Assembly (NCBI RefSeq): GCF_016808095.1
Contig: NC_068979.1
Span: 29,469,960-29,533,959, forward strand
Direction of reading: 5' to 3'
DNA: 64,000 nucleotides
Source: Vigna angularis
Lineage: Eukaryota; Streptophyta; Magnoliopsida; Fabales; Fabaceae
Shown here: piece after piece, positions 39,882 through 53,089 of the stretch
How the letters are laid out: each line of letters begins with the position of its first letter
Numbering within the stretch: the stretch's first letter is position 1
Notes under the pieces: generated by a model
Seen by the model: the letters and a program-made list of their open reading frames with translations, nothing else
What the model was told of the DNA's origin: nothing
Database searches by the model: none
Translations under genes and position numbers: made by a program

Positions 39882-42800
39882 TCATCTTCCATCAGAGGAA
39901 TTAAAAGAATTAGCAAATCCAAATGGCCTTGTTGGAATGCTAGATTGTGTATTTTCTTCACTGGTAAGCATTGATGAAGAAGTATCAAAGGTGTTCCTTC
40001 CTTCAACAGCCTGCCATTTTCTGAGTGCTTGAGGCAAGGTCATGTCTAAGTCAATTCCATAAATGTCTTCATCATCTGTCTCAGAAGGCTTCCAAATCTC
40101 AACAAGAGGTGCCAAGACATTCACCACATGGCTCATGTCTGGACGCTGGTAAGGCTCCCTTGCACAACAGTGGCCAGCCAACTCAGCCACAGTCCTACAG
40201 CTGGGTAGGGCCTCCTCATCAATACACATTATGGGGTCAATAATCTTTTCAAAAGAGTCTTTGTTCAGTAGCATCCTCCTGAACCATGTAACAAGGTGGA
40301 CATTCTCTTCTGGTTGGCTGTTGTCAATTGCTTTTCTTCCTGTTATCATCTCCATCAGAATCACTCCATAGCTGTAAACATCAACCTTTGTTGTAACTCG
40401 TCCAGTGACTGCCAGTAATACCATTTTAGTTAGCAAGGAATTGCACAAAAAGGAGGAAAAACTACCTCTGCTATAATGTCATGAACTGCAGATTCTAATG
40501 ATCATTGGACAAAAAAGTCACAATGTAATTGGCCTATGTAATATGAAGCAATAATGTACACATTTGCAGATCAAGCATGGCACAGACATTGTAATTTATA
40601 AAGGGAAAAAATGTTCTGAAGAACATGTACTTTTTGTCATACTTATACTTTTCAAGTGGCAGTTTTAAAAAGTAAGTGAATTTAGTCTTTTCTGATACTA
40701 AAACTTACTATCTAGTAACGTTCTTAATAACCAGAGTTGGAAAAAGAACCAAATTCATATGTTTTTCTATAGTTTAAGGAATAATTCACTAATTTGAAAG
40801 AACAGTAACCTATACATATATAAATCATGTTCCCTCTTTCTATATGCACCAGTATCACATTCTAATGATCATTGTTGAAGAAAAAAACCACAATGTAATG
40901 ACGTAGTGATTTGTTTTAATACATAATATGAAGCAACCATGGTACATAGTTCTAGATAACTATAAACTAAATGTCAAAGATGAAAGTAGAGGCAACACCA
41001 TAAGGGATGCAAATTGACTGTATAGGCTTGCAAATCAAATCAAACAAAATATTTCAATGGCTTCTAAGAGGCACACAGAAAAGAAAAAACTAAGAATTTT
41101 AAGTCTGTTTGTTATCTTCACACTAACATTTAATAAACAATCTGTCATTGTTGTTTTCTCAATACAGTTGTTTCCAGGACAAAATTTGAGAAAAAAAAGT
41201 TATTCGGGTTAGAGTTTTGCAACCAATATTTTTCTCCTTAGCTTATTCATTATCTCCAGGGATTCATATGAGAGACACCAAAGTAGAAACCTATAGCACC
41301 GATAAGTGGCTACATGTTGCAGATTCATCATGCATTCTATCTACCGTGTGCATTCTACCTAAATAGCCTGCTTAAATTATATGTCAATGCAGGATAAGAA
41401 AATTTCACATATCAAATGCAGAACTAATAGTGCATTCCTGAACTTTTTCAGATATATTAACTGTATGCAACACAAAGTTTTCAAAAGCAATTTAAATTTG
41501 TACCTGCATACTCTGGAGCCAAATATCCAAAAGTTCCAGCAAGCCTGGTTTCAAATGAGGTCTGTCCTTCTGGAGCAAGCCGAACCAATCCAAAGTCTGA
41601 GACTTTGGCCCGCATATCATCCCCAAGCAAGATGTTTGATGGTTTTAGATCCCTATGGATAAAAATTTGCTGGGCCAAACCGTGAAGATATTCAACACCT
41701 CTGGCAACATCCAAGGCAATGGAAAGCCTTCTCTTCCATTCCAATGGTTGTATTCCTTGCTCTTTCCAGTCAAATAGATGCTTACTGAGAGGACCCTGAG
41801 GCATGTATTCATACACAAGAAGCTTCTCATTTCCATCCAAGCAGTGGCCTTCCAATGCAACCAGATGTCTGTGTCGAACCTTAGTCAGTACTGCAATTTC
41901 AGACTCAAACTCAGTGAGCCCCTTCTCAACCATCATTCCACATTCCATCCTTTTCACTGCAATTTTTGTTCCATCGTACAATTCCCCTTTGTATACAGTG
42001 CCAAAACCACCTTTCCCCAATATGTTTGCCTCACTGAAATTGTTCGTAACTTGTCTCAAAACTTGGATTGAAATAACCATATTCCCAGCTTCCACATGTT
42101 GAGCAGTACTAGCTGGACTAAGTACACCAATTCCTCCTACACCACTACCACCAACACTAACACCAGCACTAGCATCTGCTACACTTATCTTTAGATTATT
42201 TCCATCCCCAGAATAACGAGGATGTACCACTATTGCACTAGGACCTTGAACTTTGCCTGCTTGCTTACGTTTTCTACCATACATAAGAAATATCAAAGCC
42301 CCCAAACCAATTAAACTGATACCTCCCAACACAGTGCCAATAATTGCTCCAGTATTATTTTTCTTAACCTGACCACCAGATTTACCCTGAGGATTTGAGC
42401 CAGGCGGGCCTTGAGGCTTATCCTTTCCAATATCAGGATTCCCACCGGTTTTAACAACTACACCCTCACGAAAAGATGGCACCTTGCCGTGCAATTGATT
42501 ATTCGAAACATCCAATTCTACCAGACCAGGCATGCTGGTGAGTTCACTTGGTATGGTACCAGTGAGGCCATTGTTGGGAAGAAGCAGCTTTGTCACAGAT
42601 GTAAGCGAAGCAAAACTGGGAGAAATGTTGCCAGAGAGATTCATGCTCTGCAAGTTGATGACGGAAACGTTACCATTTGAGCAAACAATCCCCAACCAGT
42701 TTTGACCACAAGGGACATTCCCCTTCCAACTTTCAGCCAGTCTCAGAGGGTATCCAAAAGGTTCAACAACAGAAAGTAAAGCATCCACTACAGGACTGCA

Positions 42801-43766
42801 TGGCTTACCAGCCTCCACTGTGCAAAAACTATTGATCCCCTTGTCTAAATCATTATCAACCTTCACTCCATCTTTGAACAAGGGAGGAGAGCCTTGAAGT
42901 AAGTTATTGGTCAAATTCACCACTTTAAGAGCAGGGAGAGCGGTGAGAGAGAGTGGAACAACCCCAGTTAACTGGTTGTCCCTCAAGCTCACATCATATA
43001 GCTGATCATGATTCGAGAAGTCCGGTATAGGACCTGTGAACGAGTTACCGTGCACCCAAATTTGTTTCAAATATGTCATGCTCTTTAACACATCAAGGGT
43101 ACCATTGAGTTTACCATCACTTTTCTGACCATTCACCCAAAGTGTCTCCAAAGAACTCCCAGAAAAGGTTGCAGGCAATCCTCCTTCAAGAGAATTAAAA
43201 CTCAAGATAAGAGAAACCAAACCTGGGAAGGGACCATCTTTACCAAAAAAATCTGGGATTTTCCCCACCAAACCGGCACTGGTTGCAGAGAAACTCCTGA
43301 GAGCCACACAGTCCTTGAGGCCATCAGGAATCCCCCACTGGGAAAAAGGGTTGTAGCCAATGCTGACATTCTGTAAATTGGTCATGCCGGTGAAGAAATC
43401 ACCCGGTAGGGACTGGAAATTGTTTTTGTGGATGAGCAGAACCTCAAGGGACTTTGGCATGTTAGGAAATGGCCCAGTGAAGTCATTGCTCATGCACTCA
43501 AATCGTGTCAACTCTGAGAGCTGCGCCAGTTCCTTAGGCAGAGAACCTTGCAAACTCTGTCCCCCAATTTGAATTGCAGTAACCCTCTTCATGGCGCTGC
43601 ACTTAACGTGTTTCCATTTACACACATCTGGGTCATTCCATTGCAGACCACTGGGTTCATTGATGGCCTTCTTCAATTTGTTCATCACAGTATCATCTTG
43701 ACACCACGCACACTCAAACCCCACACAGAACAACAACAACACAGCAAGCCACGAAACAAAACCCAT
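39882..43766 (-). CDS. TMK: TMK-type LRR receptor-like kinase
   Basis: Two exons, 43766-41504 and 40408-39882, join in phase 1 (GCA G / TC ACT) to 929 residues; Arabidopsis TMK1 has 942. A signal peptide (1-22) is followed by a Cys-pair cap and two LRR blocks (about 60-300 and 365-430) split by a non-LRR island holding RLAESWKGN (342-350), the TMK hallmark. The transmembrane helix is at about 472-496 and the kinase at about 578-860. Landmarks are GKGGFG (584-589), Lys605, HRD (704-706), DFG (724-726) and APEY, so it is an RD kinase. The C-terminus keeps the family ending ([13 protein letters not shown]...DGR). TMKs act at the plasma membrane in auxin signalling and cell expansion. The single intron falls inside the kinase after APEYA, as in the family. 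The ATG at 43766 is the first in frame. It may be closest to TMK1 or TMK3, which I cannot decide by eye. Confidence 0.92.
40494..40950. repeat. Imperfect duplication inside the TMK intron
   Basis: A block with TCTAATGATCATTG, CACAATGTAAT and AATATGAAGCAA occurs at about 40494-40562 and again at about 40860-40950, with small insertions in the second copy. Confidence 0.6.
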
Positions 43767-44290
43767 AAGGTCACGATGCGGTTTCCTCACAATTACCGAA
43801 ATTCCAGACAAAAACGCTCTCGACGACTCCAAAAATCTGAATGTTACCGCGGTTGTGATAACTCCAAAAACGTTGATCCTGCACCCACCCAGAATCACGT
43901 TCTTGGACAGCTTTCCAAAACCTTACACACTCTGAGAGAAAGCGCAAGAGGGTGGCGAAAGAAGAAGAAAAAATTTGTTTTTTTTGTCTGTGTTGTGTTT
44001 GTGATCAGTCAGTCACACAGCATTGTGCACTCGATAAGGATTCCCCAGAAGGAAAGAAAGGGAATTTTGTTTCGGAATGTGATAAAAAGATCGAAAGAAA
44101 GATTCGGGAATTGGAATATAAATGAAGGGGCGAAGAAAGAGCGAATAAGAAGAAAGCAGAGAAGGAGTTTGGGTTTGGGTTTGAGGTGTGTCACACAACA
44201 GAACATGCCATGAACATGAACACGAACGATCGAACATGCGTATGGGACCCATTTTCCTCGAATCGGTGTTTTTCTAGGTAACGCTTTCAC
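43767..44290 (-). other. Likely 5' leader and promoter of the TMK gene, with a possible uORF
   Basis: The region is GA/CT-rich, as plant kinase leaders often are. If transcription starts upstream of 44252, the message would contain a 79-codon upstream ORF (44252-44013) starting ATGGGTCCC. No TATA box was found, so the start site is unknown. Confidence 0.35.
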
Positions 44291-44299
44291 GTTGGGTCG

Positions 44300-46050
44300 T
44301 AGTAAATAGTTAAGGATGAGTTAAGTAGAGCGTGTTTTTTTGGTGGGTTGGTGCTTCGTGAGTTGGAATTTTAATTACGGTTTTTAATTTTAATCCCATT
44401 TGTCCAACAAACATATGCTAGAGCCACCAACTTTTCTTTCTTTCTTTTTTTCCATTACCCTTTCCGATATTCTTTATTCTATTGTTACAATTTTAACTTT
44501 CTATAAACAATTTTACGTTAATCTTTCTTTTTTCCTCATTTATCTTCAAATTAATGCATTTATTAAAGGAAACAATTTCAAAAATCTTTTATTTTATTGT
44601 TATTCTTGTTTTATCTCAATGAAGTTGCGAAACGGAGAGAAAAAACTAATGTTTTGTTCATTACATTAATAACCGTGATTTTAGATTGATTTTTGTTTTC
44701 AGTTTTTAAATAAAATTTTATATTCTTTTACGATGGTTTATCAATATAATCTTTCTCTTTTAATCAAAATTACTTTAATTAACTAATACAAAGAAAATCA
44801 ATCCGAGAGTGTATTTTTTTTCTATTTGGAAAATTTTAAATGGCTCTTATTAAAGGAAAAGGACGGTTAAAGTTACGGGATTCGTTGGATCTCTTGAGTG
44901 ATGTGTATTCAATACAAGATTAAGAAAATATGAGAAGATATTTGTTTGCAGTATTTTTATTATTTTGGAAATTATTATTGTGGTCTTAATTATAGTCAAA
45001 TTGCAGTGGAATTTTTTTTAAGTAAATCAGCTTGGATTTGTATTTAGTGATCATATTTCAACGTTAATTTTAAATTGTAATGCATAAGATAATAAAAAAA
45101 GTTATGATTAATATCACTATAAGCATGTGCCTGATGGAATATAAATAATTTAAAATTCACTTTAATGAAAAAAAAAATTATAAGTTATAATTAATATATA
45201 TAAATATATATAGGTTGAGAGAGAAAAAAATATATTTATAACCTGGATAAGCTAACTTTGACTAGTTAAACTGCTTTCAACATACGAAAATATATTTTTA
45301 AGATATTTCAAAGTAATTTATTGTAAGAAATTTAAAATTATTAACTACAAGTTATTCATCAATTCAGTAATAACTCATAATTATCAACTACGTTATAAGT
45401 TGGTTTCTTCAAATTCAACTATAAGAAACTTCAGGGAGAATGATTTTTCTTCTCCGCCATATTTTCTCATTGAAGCCAATTTTTACCGGTAACATTTTTT
45501 TTCCTTCTTTCTTCTTCAGTTCTTATTTTGCTTCTGTCTTCAATGCTATAGAAATTAGAATTTGAATTGTTAAAAATGGCATGCTCAAGTTTTGATACAG
45601 TCTACGAATAAAGGAAGAACAAGTATGGGTGAAACTCTCTTTCATTTCCTTAAGAGGGCTTGTTACAAGGAAAATTTAGTCTTTTTCGGAAATTTGAAAA
45701 TGGAAATTCATTTTCCTATGTTTAGTTTATGTTTTAAAAAAATAACATTTCAAGGAAACTATGCTTTCCTGTATTTTTAGTTAAGTTTTTAACAAAAATT
45801 ATTCGTCCAGATATGAAAATCTAACTTTTTTAAATTCAAATTTTAATACAATATAAACAAGTATATATATATATATATATAATTAACATATAATAGTATA
45901 ATATAGGTTAAAATACTATTTTTATCATAATTTTTGTTGGTTTTATTCCGTTTCTCTCATAATTTATTTTAGTTAAGTCTCGTTTTTTTATTAAATTGAA
46001 TCAATTAGGTTCTCATTGTTAATGACATTGCTTGAAATATATGAGAATTT
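44300..46050. other. AT-rich intergenic DNA, no gene seen
   Basis: A short (AT)n lies at about 45861-45882. The stretch 45905-46030 (GGTTAAAATACTATTTTTAT start) resembles the border of a common degenerate plant repeat. No gene was recognised. Confidence 0.5.
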
Positions 46051-46052
46051 TT

Positions 46053-46830
46053 TTTAAGGGATAATACAATATGGTGGGGAGTTTGTAAATAATAATGGTG
46101 GAAACAAGTAAATGGTTGTGTGATGAGATACCTGAAAGTATTTTGAGGTATTAGACATACTTAAGGATACGGTTGAAGGAGTTGTAATATTCTATTGAAA
46201 GGAGTTTTGTGTTGGAAGAAAGGTTGCAATTGTTGTTTAGCGACAAGTGCAATTCGTATGATGAACATTATCCAGAAAAATGGCAAAGTTCACTTATTTA
46301 TGGTACACACAGTTTACAAACCTCAACTGGTAGATAACTTGTTGGGATAATTTCATGATGAGGGGTGATGAACTTGTACATAGTGAGCATAATACTAATT
46401 GGGCAATGGGAATGAGGCTAACAATGAAGGTGAGGTGAAGGTTGAGACTGAGGGGTTGGGAATGAGGTGGATGCTAAGGCTAAGACGAGAATGAGCGTGA
46501 CTATTTGGATGAGGATGAGATGGATGTTGAAAATATTGAAGGATTAGTTAATGTCAATGTTTATGGAAGGGTAATGTGGAAGTTGAAGTTATAATTATTA
46601 AAGAAGACATTAGTGAACCATTTGAGTTTTCCACTCAAAGAAAAAAAAAGGTAGCATGGCAGAGGAGACAATGATGAAGACTGTGAATTACATGATGATG
46701 AGAATGGAGGAATGAAGGATGATGAAAATGTCTAACCTAACAAAAATAATATAAGATTATCTGATAATGAGTGATAATTAAAAGATTTGGATAGTAGTGG
46801 AGAGAGTGAGACAACATGATGACTCCATCT
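46053..46830 (+). pseudogene. Decayed MuDR-like transposase N-terminal region
   Basis: In broken frames this gives AIRMMNIIQKNGKVHLFMVH, which fits the N-terminal region of plant MuDR-type transposases. It is followed by a long acidic part (DEDEMDVENIEGL, DNDEDCELHDDENGG, LKDLDSSGESETT). Stops and frameshifts interrupt it throughout and no zinc knuckle or catalytic core is left. Family assignment is by resemblance only. Confidence 0.42.
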
Positions 46831-47423
46831 TCAAGCTTGCTTATAGATTAAGGAAGAAAAGATGGATTAGGGGAAAGTCTATCCTAAGGTGAAACACAAA
46901 GTATTTATTGAAAAATTCGCAAAGTTTCACTAATCTTTCATAAGTGACTTTACAAAGGGTGGGAGAGGGAGTAGGCGGGGGCGGGGCGGGTGCTCCTTTA
47001 TTTATAGGAGCAAAAGAGAGCAAGGCTTCTCCATAAAGAATAGGGAAATTCAAAATTTGGAGCCAAGAGAGAGCATGTTCTTAATGTGACTTGCATGTGG
47101 CAGTGACATGCTTGTAATCACATGTTATCAATGCATCAAAGCACCCTATGGAGAGCACTCTAGGCCCACTTAAGGTTGCTTGAAGTCCAAGTAAGCCTAA
47201 GTAACTCTAATTTCACATCTCACACACAAAGCTTAACCTTTCTAGGCCTGAACTAAACTACTAGGCTCAAAAGCCCAAATAATACCTAAATACAAGGCCC
47301 ACAAAATCTTATACTACTTGGCCCAAATACAAGCCTAAAAGAAATACAAACAAAGAATCCTAGACTAAGTTTTCAAGTCCTTCTTGACCCATGTGAACAT
47401 AAGCTTAGGCCTACTCAACTTTG
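46831..47423 (-). mobile_element. Decayed LTR of a gypsy element
   Basis: On the minus strand this follows the integrase remnant, as a 3' untranslated region and LTR would. It contains a TATA-like CTATAAATAAAGGAGC near 47000, followed by a C-rich stretch. Ends and target duplications could not be found, so boundaries are approximate. Confidence 0.45.
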
Positions 47424-48115
47424 AAGAGGCTCAATCTTCTTGTAATCTCTTAGCCATTACTCTTGTTGTGTTCCCCTTGATTAGGGGTATGTCATCATCC
47501 TCTCTCTCTTGAGAAGGATTGAACCTCAAATATTGCACAGTATGCCTCATCATAGTACCACTTGTAAAAGGGATAAGGTAAGTAACAGTAAAAGTGGCAT
47601 TAACTTTGTACTCCTTCAGTAGCTTTAACATAGATGCATTATTATTCACCCTCTTAAGAACTCTAAAGGGATAATCTCCTTAGGGACTAAGCTTAAACTT
47701 TCTTTGTTTAAGGAATCCGTCTTTACTTAAATTAAGCCAAACTCAGTCCCTTTCCTCAAAGATGACATCTCTCCTTCCCTTATTATTATACCTTAAGTAC
47801 TTCTTAGTTTGTTGCTGAATTTGATTTTTAACTCTTTCATGAAATTTCTTGATAAATTCAGATTTAGTTACCCTTTCCTTCTAAACAAACTTAAAAGACT
47901 TAGGAAATAGTATTAAATGTGATGGAATAAGAGGATTAAAACCATAAACAACCTCAAAAGGAGAGATTCCAATATCCATATGAACCACCCTGCTATAAGG
48001 AAACTCAATATGAGGAAGGTAATCATCCCAAGATTTTTTATTACCCTTCAATATTTCCCTTAACATAGTTGCATTCGGCAAGACTCTCATTGACACATTA
48101 AATAGGAAAACCATT
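47424..48115 (-). pseudogene. Ty3/gypsy integrase C-terminal remnant
   Basis: Two frames on the minus strand carry typical plant gypsy integrase sequence: 48114-47881 with WDDYLPHIEFPYSRVVHMDI and SPFEVVYGFNPL, and 47649-47431 with YKVNATFTVTYLIPF and LRFNPSQEREDDDIP. The sequence between continues the homology (RVKNQIQQQTKKYLRYNNKG type) but is broken by stops. Reverse transcriptase is absent upstream. Confidence 0.75.
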
Positions 48116-49378
48116 TAGTGGTGCTTTTGTTCATGTATTGGTGTGTTTACTAAAGCTTTTCTCAAGGTATTTAGATTTTACAAAGCTTTTTCATAAACCA
48201 CTTATATTTTAGCTATATTGTTTTTCTAATGATAACATTCTGTCATATGTTCATTTCGTTTATTGTTGTTTGTTAATTGAAAACATATGAGGACGTTTAG
48301 ACAGTTCAGTCTTATAGACGATATTGTCTTAATAACATTGAGCAGGACTGATGTGGCGGTAAGCGTTGGCTTGGTAATTTAGGTCTGGAAGCATTTAAGG
48401 TTTAGGTCACTAAGCGCCCTTTTTTCACTAAGTGATAATCTTTGCGAATGGTCTGGCGTTGAGTGGTGGCAGGACATTATTGAGCGGCAAATTCCCATTG
48501 CAGGTCTAGAACCAATTTAAGTCTTTCTTGTAGAGCGAGTCTTTTTGCGAGAAGAATGACATTGAACATCATCCTTATAGTTGAGCGTCATCAAATTTTG
48601 TGATTCTTGGTTGATTTCTTTGATGTTTTGGCATTAATTTGTATACTTTTGATGTTTTGAGGATTATAATGATTTGTAGATGTGTATACGATCATTTTAA
48701 TATGTGGATGAGTGGTTTGGTTGTTCATAGAATTTCAAGGAGAAATTATAAGTCTTGATAGTTATTATGGTATGCTTTGACATATGAAAATTCTGAATGT
48801 GGGTATTATGATATTTTACTAGTTATTCAACTTATATGGAGATGAATAAAGTGATTTCTATGTTTTCATTTTTTTATTATGTTTTATGGTGAAATTTTGA
48901 GTATATAAAATATGGTTGTAGTTGTGAGTCAGTTAAGTGTATTTATTATTGTATGTTTTCTATTTATTATGTAATTTCATAATTTATAATATTTTGTTTA
49001 ATAATTTAAATTATTAAATATGATTGTTACATTTTTGTGTTTCCTATAAAAACATTTAAAATCAGAAAGAAATTACAAAATTTAATTTTCTTACAATTAA
49101 AATTTAAAAACAGAACAAAAATACAAATAAACGACCCGTTAATTTCTCTAAATTAATTGACTTAATTCTAGTCATTAGCCACTATCAAACTTCTCCAGCC
49201 ACAATCCCGCTGGAAACGCGGCTTCTGATTTCCAAATTGGAAATTAAATCACTAAAATTTGCTTTTGGGTGTTGATACGTAAACTTTAGAATTTAAATAA
49301 ATGGCTTCTTTTTATATTGATTTTCTTCATGTCAACGATGCAACACAAGTTTTTACCATTTTTTTAGAAATTAAAAAA

Positions 49379-49382
<4 letters not shown>

Positions 49383-49437
<55 letters not shown>
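49383..49437. repeat. (AT)n microsatellite
   Basis: About 27 AT units in non-coding DNA. Confidence 0.9.
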
Positions 49438-49439
<2 letters not shown>

Positions 49440-50684
49440 GTTCAAAAATAGTGTTTTGATGGATTTTAAATAAGGTATTTTAATCTTTCGTTGAATCTGA
49501 TAATCAATGTATTATATACTAAAGAATAAGGTTTCGAAAGAATTTAAGAGATCCTAGTTTTTGTTAGGTTTATTTTTTCTTTAAACTTTGAAAAACCTAC
49601 CCGTTTCTCTTCTTGATTTATGATCATTTGTTACAACTCAAGACTCAACAGAGAGTCTAGATAATAATTTAATCAATCTAAATTAAAATTAGGCTTGGTT
49701 ACAATAAAAGAAATGAAAGCATAAAAAATACGTAGAATTAAAGTATATTTTTATAATACCTAAAAAAATTGTTTCTTTTGTTTTTTATTTAATTTTTTTT
49801 TAATATTTTAAAAAATCACATTTTCTTTATATATTTAATTAAAAATACTATAGTTGAATTGACTATGTAAGATGTTAATACCTTCTCCACATATAATTAA
49901 CTAACAAATCCAAAATCTAGTTTCACATACCTTTATCTTTATAATTTTTAAAAATAAACTATGATGCTCTTCAAAACTCTATTTTTAAACTCTTTTTCTT
50001 TTTCAATTTGTCGTCTCGATTGTTACGTCATAAATTAATGGTGAAATAACGTGAATATTACTTTCACAACTAAACTTGAAATGTCAAGTTGATGACAGAT
50101 GAAAGATATTATAATTTTACATAAAATAAATAATCTAATACCACTACATGCTATAGAAACAAACATTATAATGAAGACAAAAACACGAATGAGGAAAGAC
50201 GAACTTGTCAAAACAAATGGTCTTGAAATATCATACACCTTAAAAAATATTTTTATTGAGCCAATTATTCACATTTATAAATTTTACAATTCAAAATATT
50301 TCCATTTTACAATCTTTTACTTTCATTTTATTTTGTTAGAAGTGGACTTTTAAGCCTAACTCAACCCCACAAAACCGGCTTCTATAGTGAGATTTGTACT
50401 CATTTATAAACTATGAATTGGTCTTATCTCTAATCGATACGAGACTTCCAACATATTTCATTTATATGACCATTTTTCATCGATTAACTTCTTATCATAG
50501 TGTGAATGCATGTCATCATCCATTTTTCCTTCCTTCCTCTTTTCCACGTCTATATCAAGTCTTCCACCTAAAACTTGATGTCAATATTAATAATTTATAT
50601 TCTTGTGTGTCAAATTTTGTAAAATTGGAGTTCTATCTATTGCAAAATTCCACACAAATACTTAAACCTTACTATTTTATTAGG

Positions 50685-50686
<2 letters not shown>

Positions 50687-50751
<65 letters not shown>
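50687..50751. repeat. (AT)n microsatellite
   Basis: About 32 AT units in non-coding DNA upstream of the 3' end of the GDSL gene. Confidence 0.9.
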
Positions 50752-50753
<2 letters not shown>

Positions 50754-51211
50754 GGATCTTTCAAGATATACAATAAATATCCTAATAGAATATTTCATGA
50801 AAATACAGTATGTAATAAAAATCGTATTTTGTATAAAAATATCTCTCCTAGTAATATATTTCCAACCATATATACTAGACAAGTATGATTTTACACAAAG
50901 TAGATGGGCTTTACACAAAATAAGAAGTATAGAATATTATTTTCTTAATTTATCTACCTTACATATATGCATTCATCACCCTCCTAAAACTTAATTTCTT
51001 GATCTTTGATCTTCATAAACATCATTCTCCATTATATTTAATGTATTTTTCTTTTTTTTTTCTTCTACTATATAGTACAAGTTATTTTTAATTTTTATTA
51101 AAAAATTGTTCAAAATCTTAAAACTTTATCATATATAAAGAGAAAATGAAAAACAAATAACAAACAAAAGTTGTGGATAATATACTTTTACATGAGCGTG
51201 GTACAAACACG

Positions 51212-53025
51212 TTAATGTACATGAATTAATTTCTGAATATTATAAGGAAGACATAATTGGGTTCCACTAAAGCACTCGTTTGCATATATTTGATTTGTAG
51301 CTTCAGTAGGGTGAGCAAAATCAAAAAAATAATATTCATTCCGGTTCCTACAAGGTTTCTTTCCTTGGACACACGAGTCAAAAATATTTTTGAATCCTGA
51401 AAATATAATCAATAAAAGTATCAGTTATGATCATACTAGAATACAAAAAATAGACGAACTTCTTAATTCTTTTTTCAAGAGATTAATGAGAGGCATTATT
51501 TACCAAAGTTTTCAGGAGAATTTCTTATTTTTTGGGAGAAATTGTAATAATCCAAATTAATGAAGATTGAATGTGAGAGTTGGGTTTGCAACTCTTGTAG
51601 CTTCCCAGGGAGTTTGTCTGAGTAGTATTTAATCTTTTGATTTATATCTTCATTGCATTCTTGAGAATATGGTGTCCTTACAGCACATGTTGGTGTGCAT
51701 CCAATTTGACCAATTCTACTTACCACAAACTTTCGACCTCCAAGATCATAAATTCTCTAGGGAAAAAGAAAGAATGTAGGAAACACATTTTTAACATTCT
51801 TTGAAAACAATTAAATACTTATGCTTTTTAAAATACTTAATTGAAAGGTGACATTAAAATTTAACAATGAGAAATCAACACATAATTCAAAATATTTATT
51901 CAAAGATTACTTTGATATGTGAAGCCAGCTGCCCAAGTAGGTAATCTGCATATTTTTCTGGATTTAGATTGTTATTGATTCCATTTGGGTACTTGAAATA
52001 ATTCAACATGTAATCATTAGATCCAATTGATAAGAGATATATGGAATTGGCTAAGTAATGCCTTAGTTTTGTTTTGCTATGTATGCTTCTTGGAAGATCA
52101 TTGGCCACGGTTGAAGTGAAGTATTCAACTTGTTTGTCTAAAGACAAGCAATCTCCCTTTATCACAAAGTAAAAATATGATGAGAAATAAATTGAACAAA
52201 AAAATTTTATTTATGGGTTAAATTTTGTAATCTTGAAGTTACTTTTAAATAGTATGTGTTTTTCTATATTGAATATATATGTTTATTTTGTTAATGTATT
52301 TTATAAAACTTATATAAGACATATTTTTCAACAAACAATATTTCACCTATTTATTATATGATAAATGGAGTTCCAAAATAAATTAGAATATAACTTTCAT
52401 GTGTTATTTGTTAAAAGGATATTTTATGAGTTTCATAAAATGCAAAAATGAAATATTTGAAAATAAATTGAGAACAAAAAGCATATTAAATTCTATATTT
52501 ATTTATTTTGAATCTTACTGATCTAGTTGAATTCAAGATTCCACAAGAGCCTGAAGCATAGTTAATTCCTGTGACTACTTGATGTCTCCTAGACTTGGAC
52601 ACACCCAAGTATGGAGGTGGCATTGGCAAACCCAATCTAATAGCTACAAAAGGATAATAAATGCATAAAAATTCTGATAATATTGTTTTTATTTTTATGT
52701 TTGCATGGAAACATTGAACCTCAACCAATAAAGAGAGATAATGTTTGAGATGAAAAGTGGAAAAGTTACCAATAAGGTCAGCAAAGGTTTTTCCATTGCT
52801 AAACCTTCCTGTAGAACAATTATTGAAGTCAATGCCATAAGGAAATGCATTTGCCTTGGCAAGTGTGTTGAGATTGTTGTTGTTTCCCGCGTCTACAGTT
52901 GAATCACCAAAAACGTACAAAGCTGGCACAACCCTCTTTCTAGAATGTGAGACATTGACCAAGAATGCTAATTGGTGGGTTATCATTATGAAAATGACCC
53001 AGAGAACTTTTAAGCTTTTCTCCAT
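51212..53025 (-). CDS. GDSL esterase/lipase, secreted
   Basis: Five exons (53025-52770, 52643-52519, 52156-51911, 51756-51504, 51396-51212) join in frame to 354 residues, the usual plant GDSL size. A hydrophobic signal peptide (about 1-27) precedes block I ([14 protein letters not shown]) with the nucleophile Ser42. Block III is IGSNDY (G172, N174) and block V FDFAHPT provides the Asp319/His322 pair. [11 protein letters not shown] in exon 2 is the usual block II region. These enzymes hydrolyse esters such as lipids or cutin precursors in the extracellular space; the substrate cannot be told from sequence. The ATG at 53025 is preferred because it begins the signal peptide and lies 54 bases after a TATA box; the open frame upstream has no ATG. 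All catalytic residues are present. Confidence 0.92.
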
Positions 53026-53078
53026 TATGTTTTCTTTTGGAATAATTGCACAATGCAAATAATGTCTTAAATAATGGT

Positions 53079-53085
53079 TTTTATA
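53079..53085 (-). promoter_or_regulatory. TATA box of the GDSL gene
   Basis: TATAAAA on the minus strand, 54 bases upstream of the ATG, implies a very short 5' leader. Confidence 0.55.
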
Positions 53086-53089
53086 GTGA

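Larger units (their letters stand above)
48120..51211. other. Intergenic DNA, AT-rich, with two (AT)n arrays
   Basis: The stretch 48300-48620 (GCGTTGGCTTGG, CTAAGCGCCC, GGCGTTGAGTGG) has higher GC content and looks like legume retroelement debris. Microsatellites lie at 49383-49437 and 50687-50751. No gene was recognised. Confidence 0.5.
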
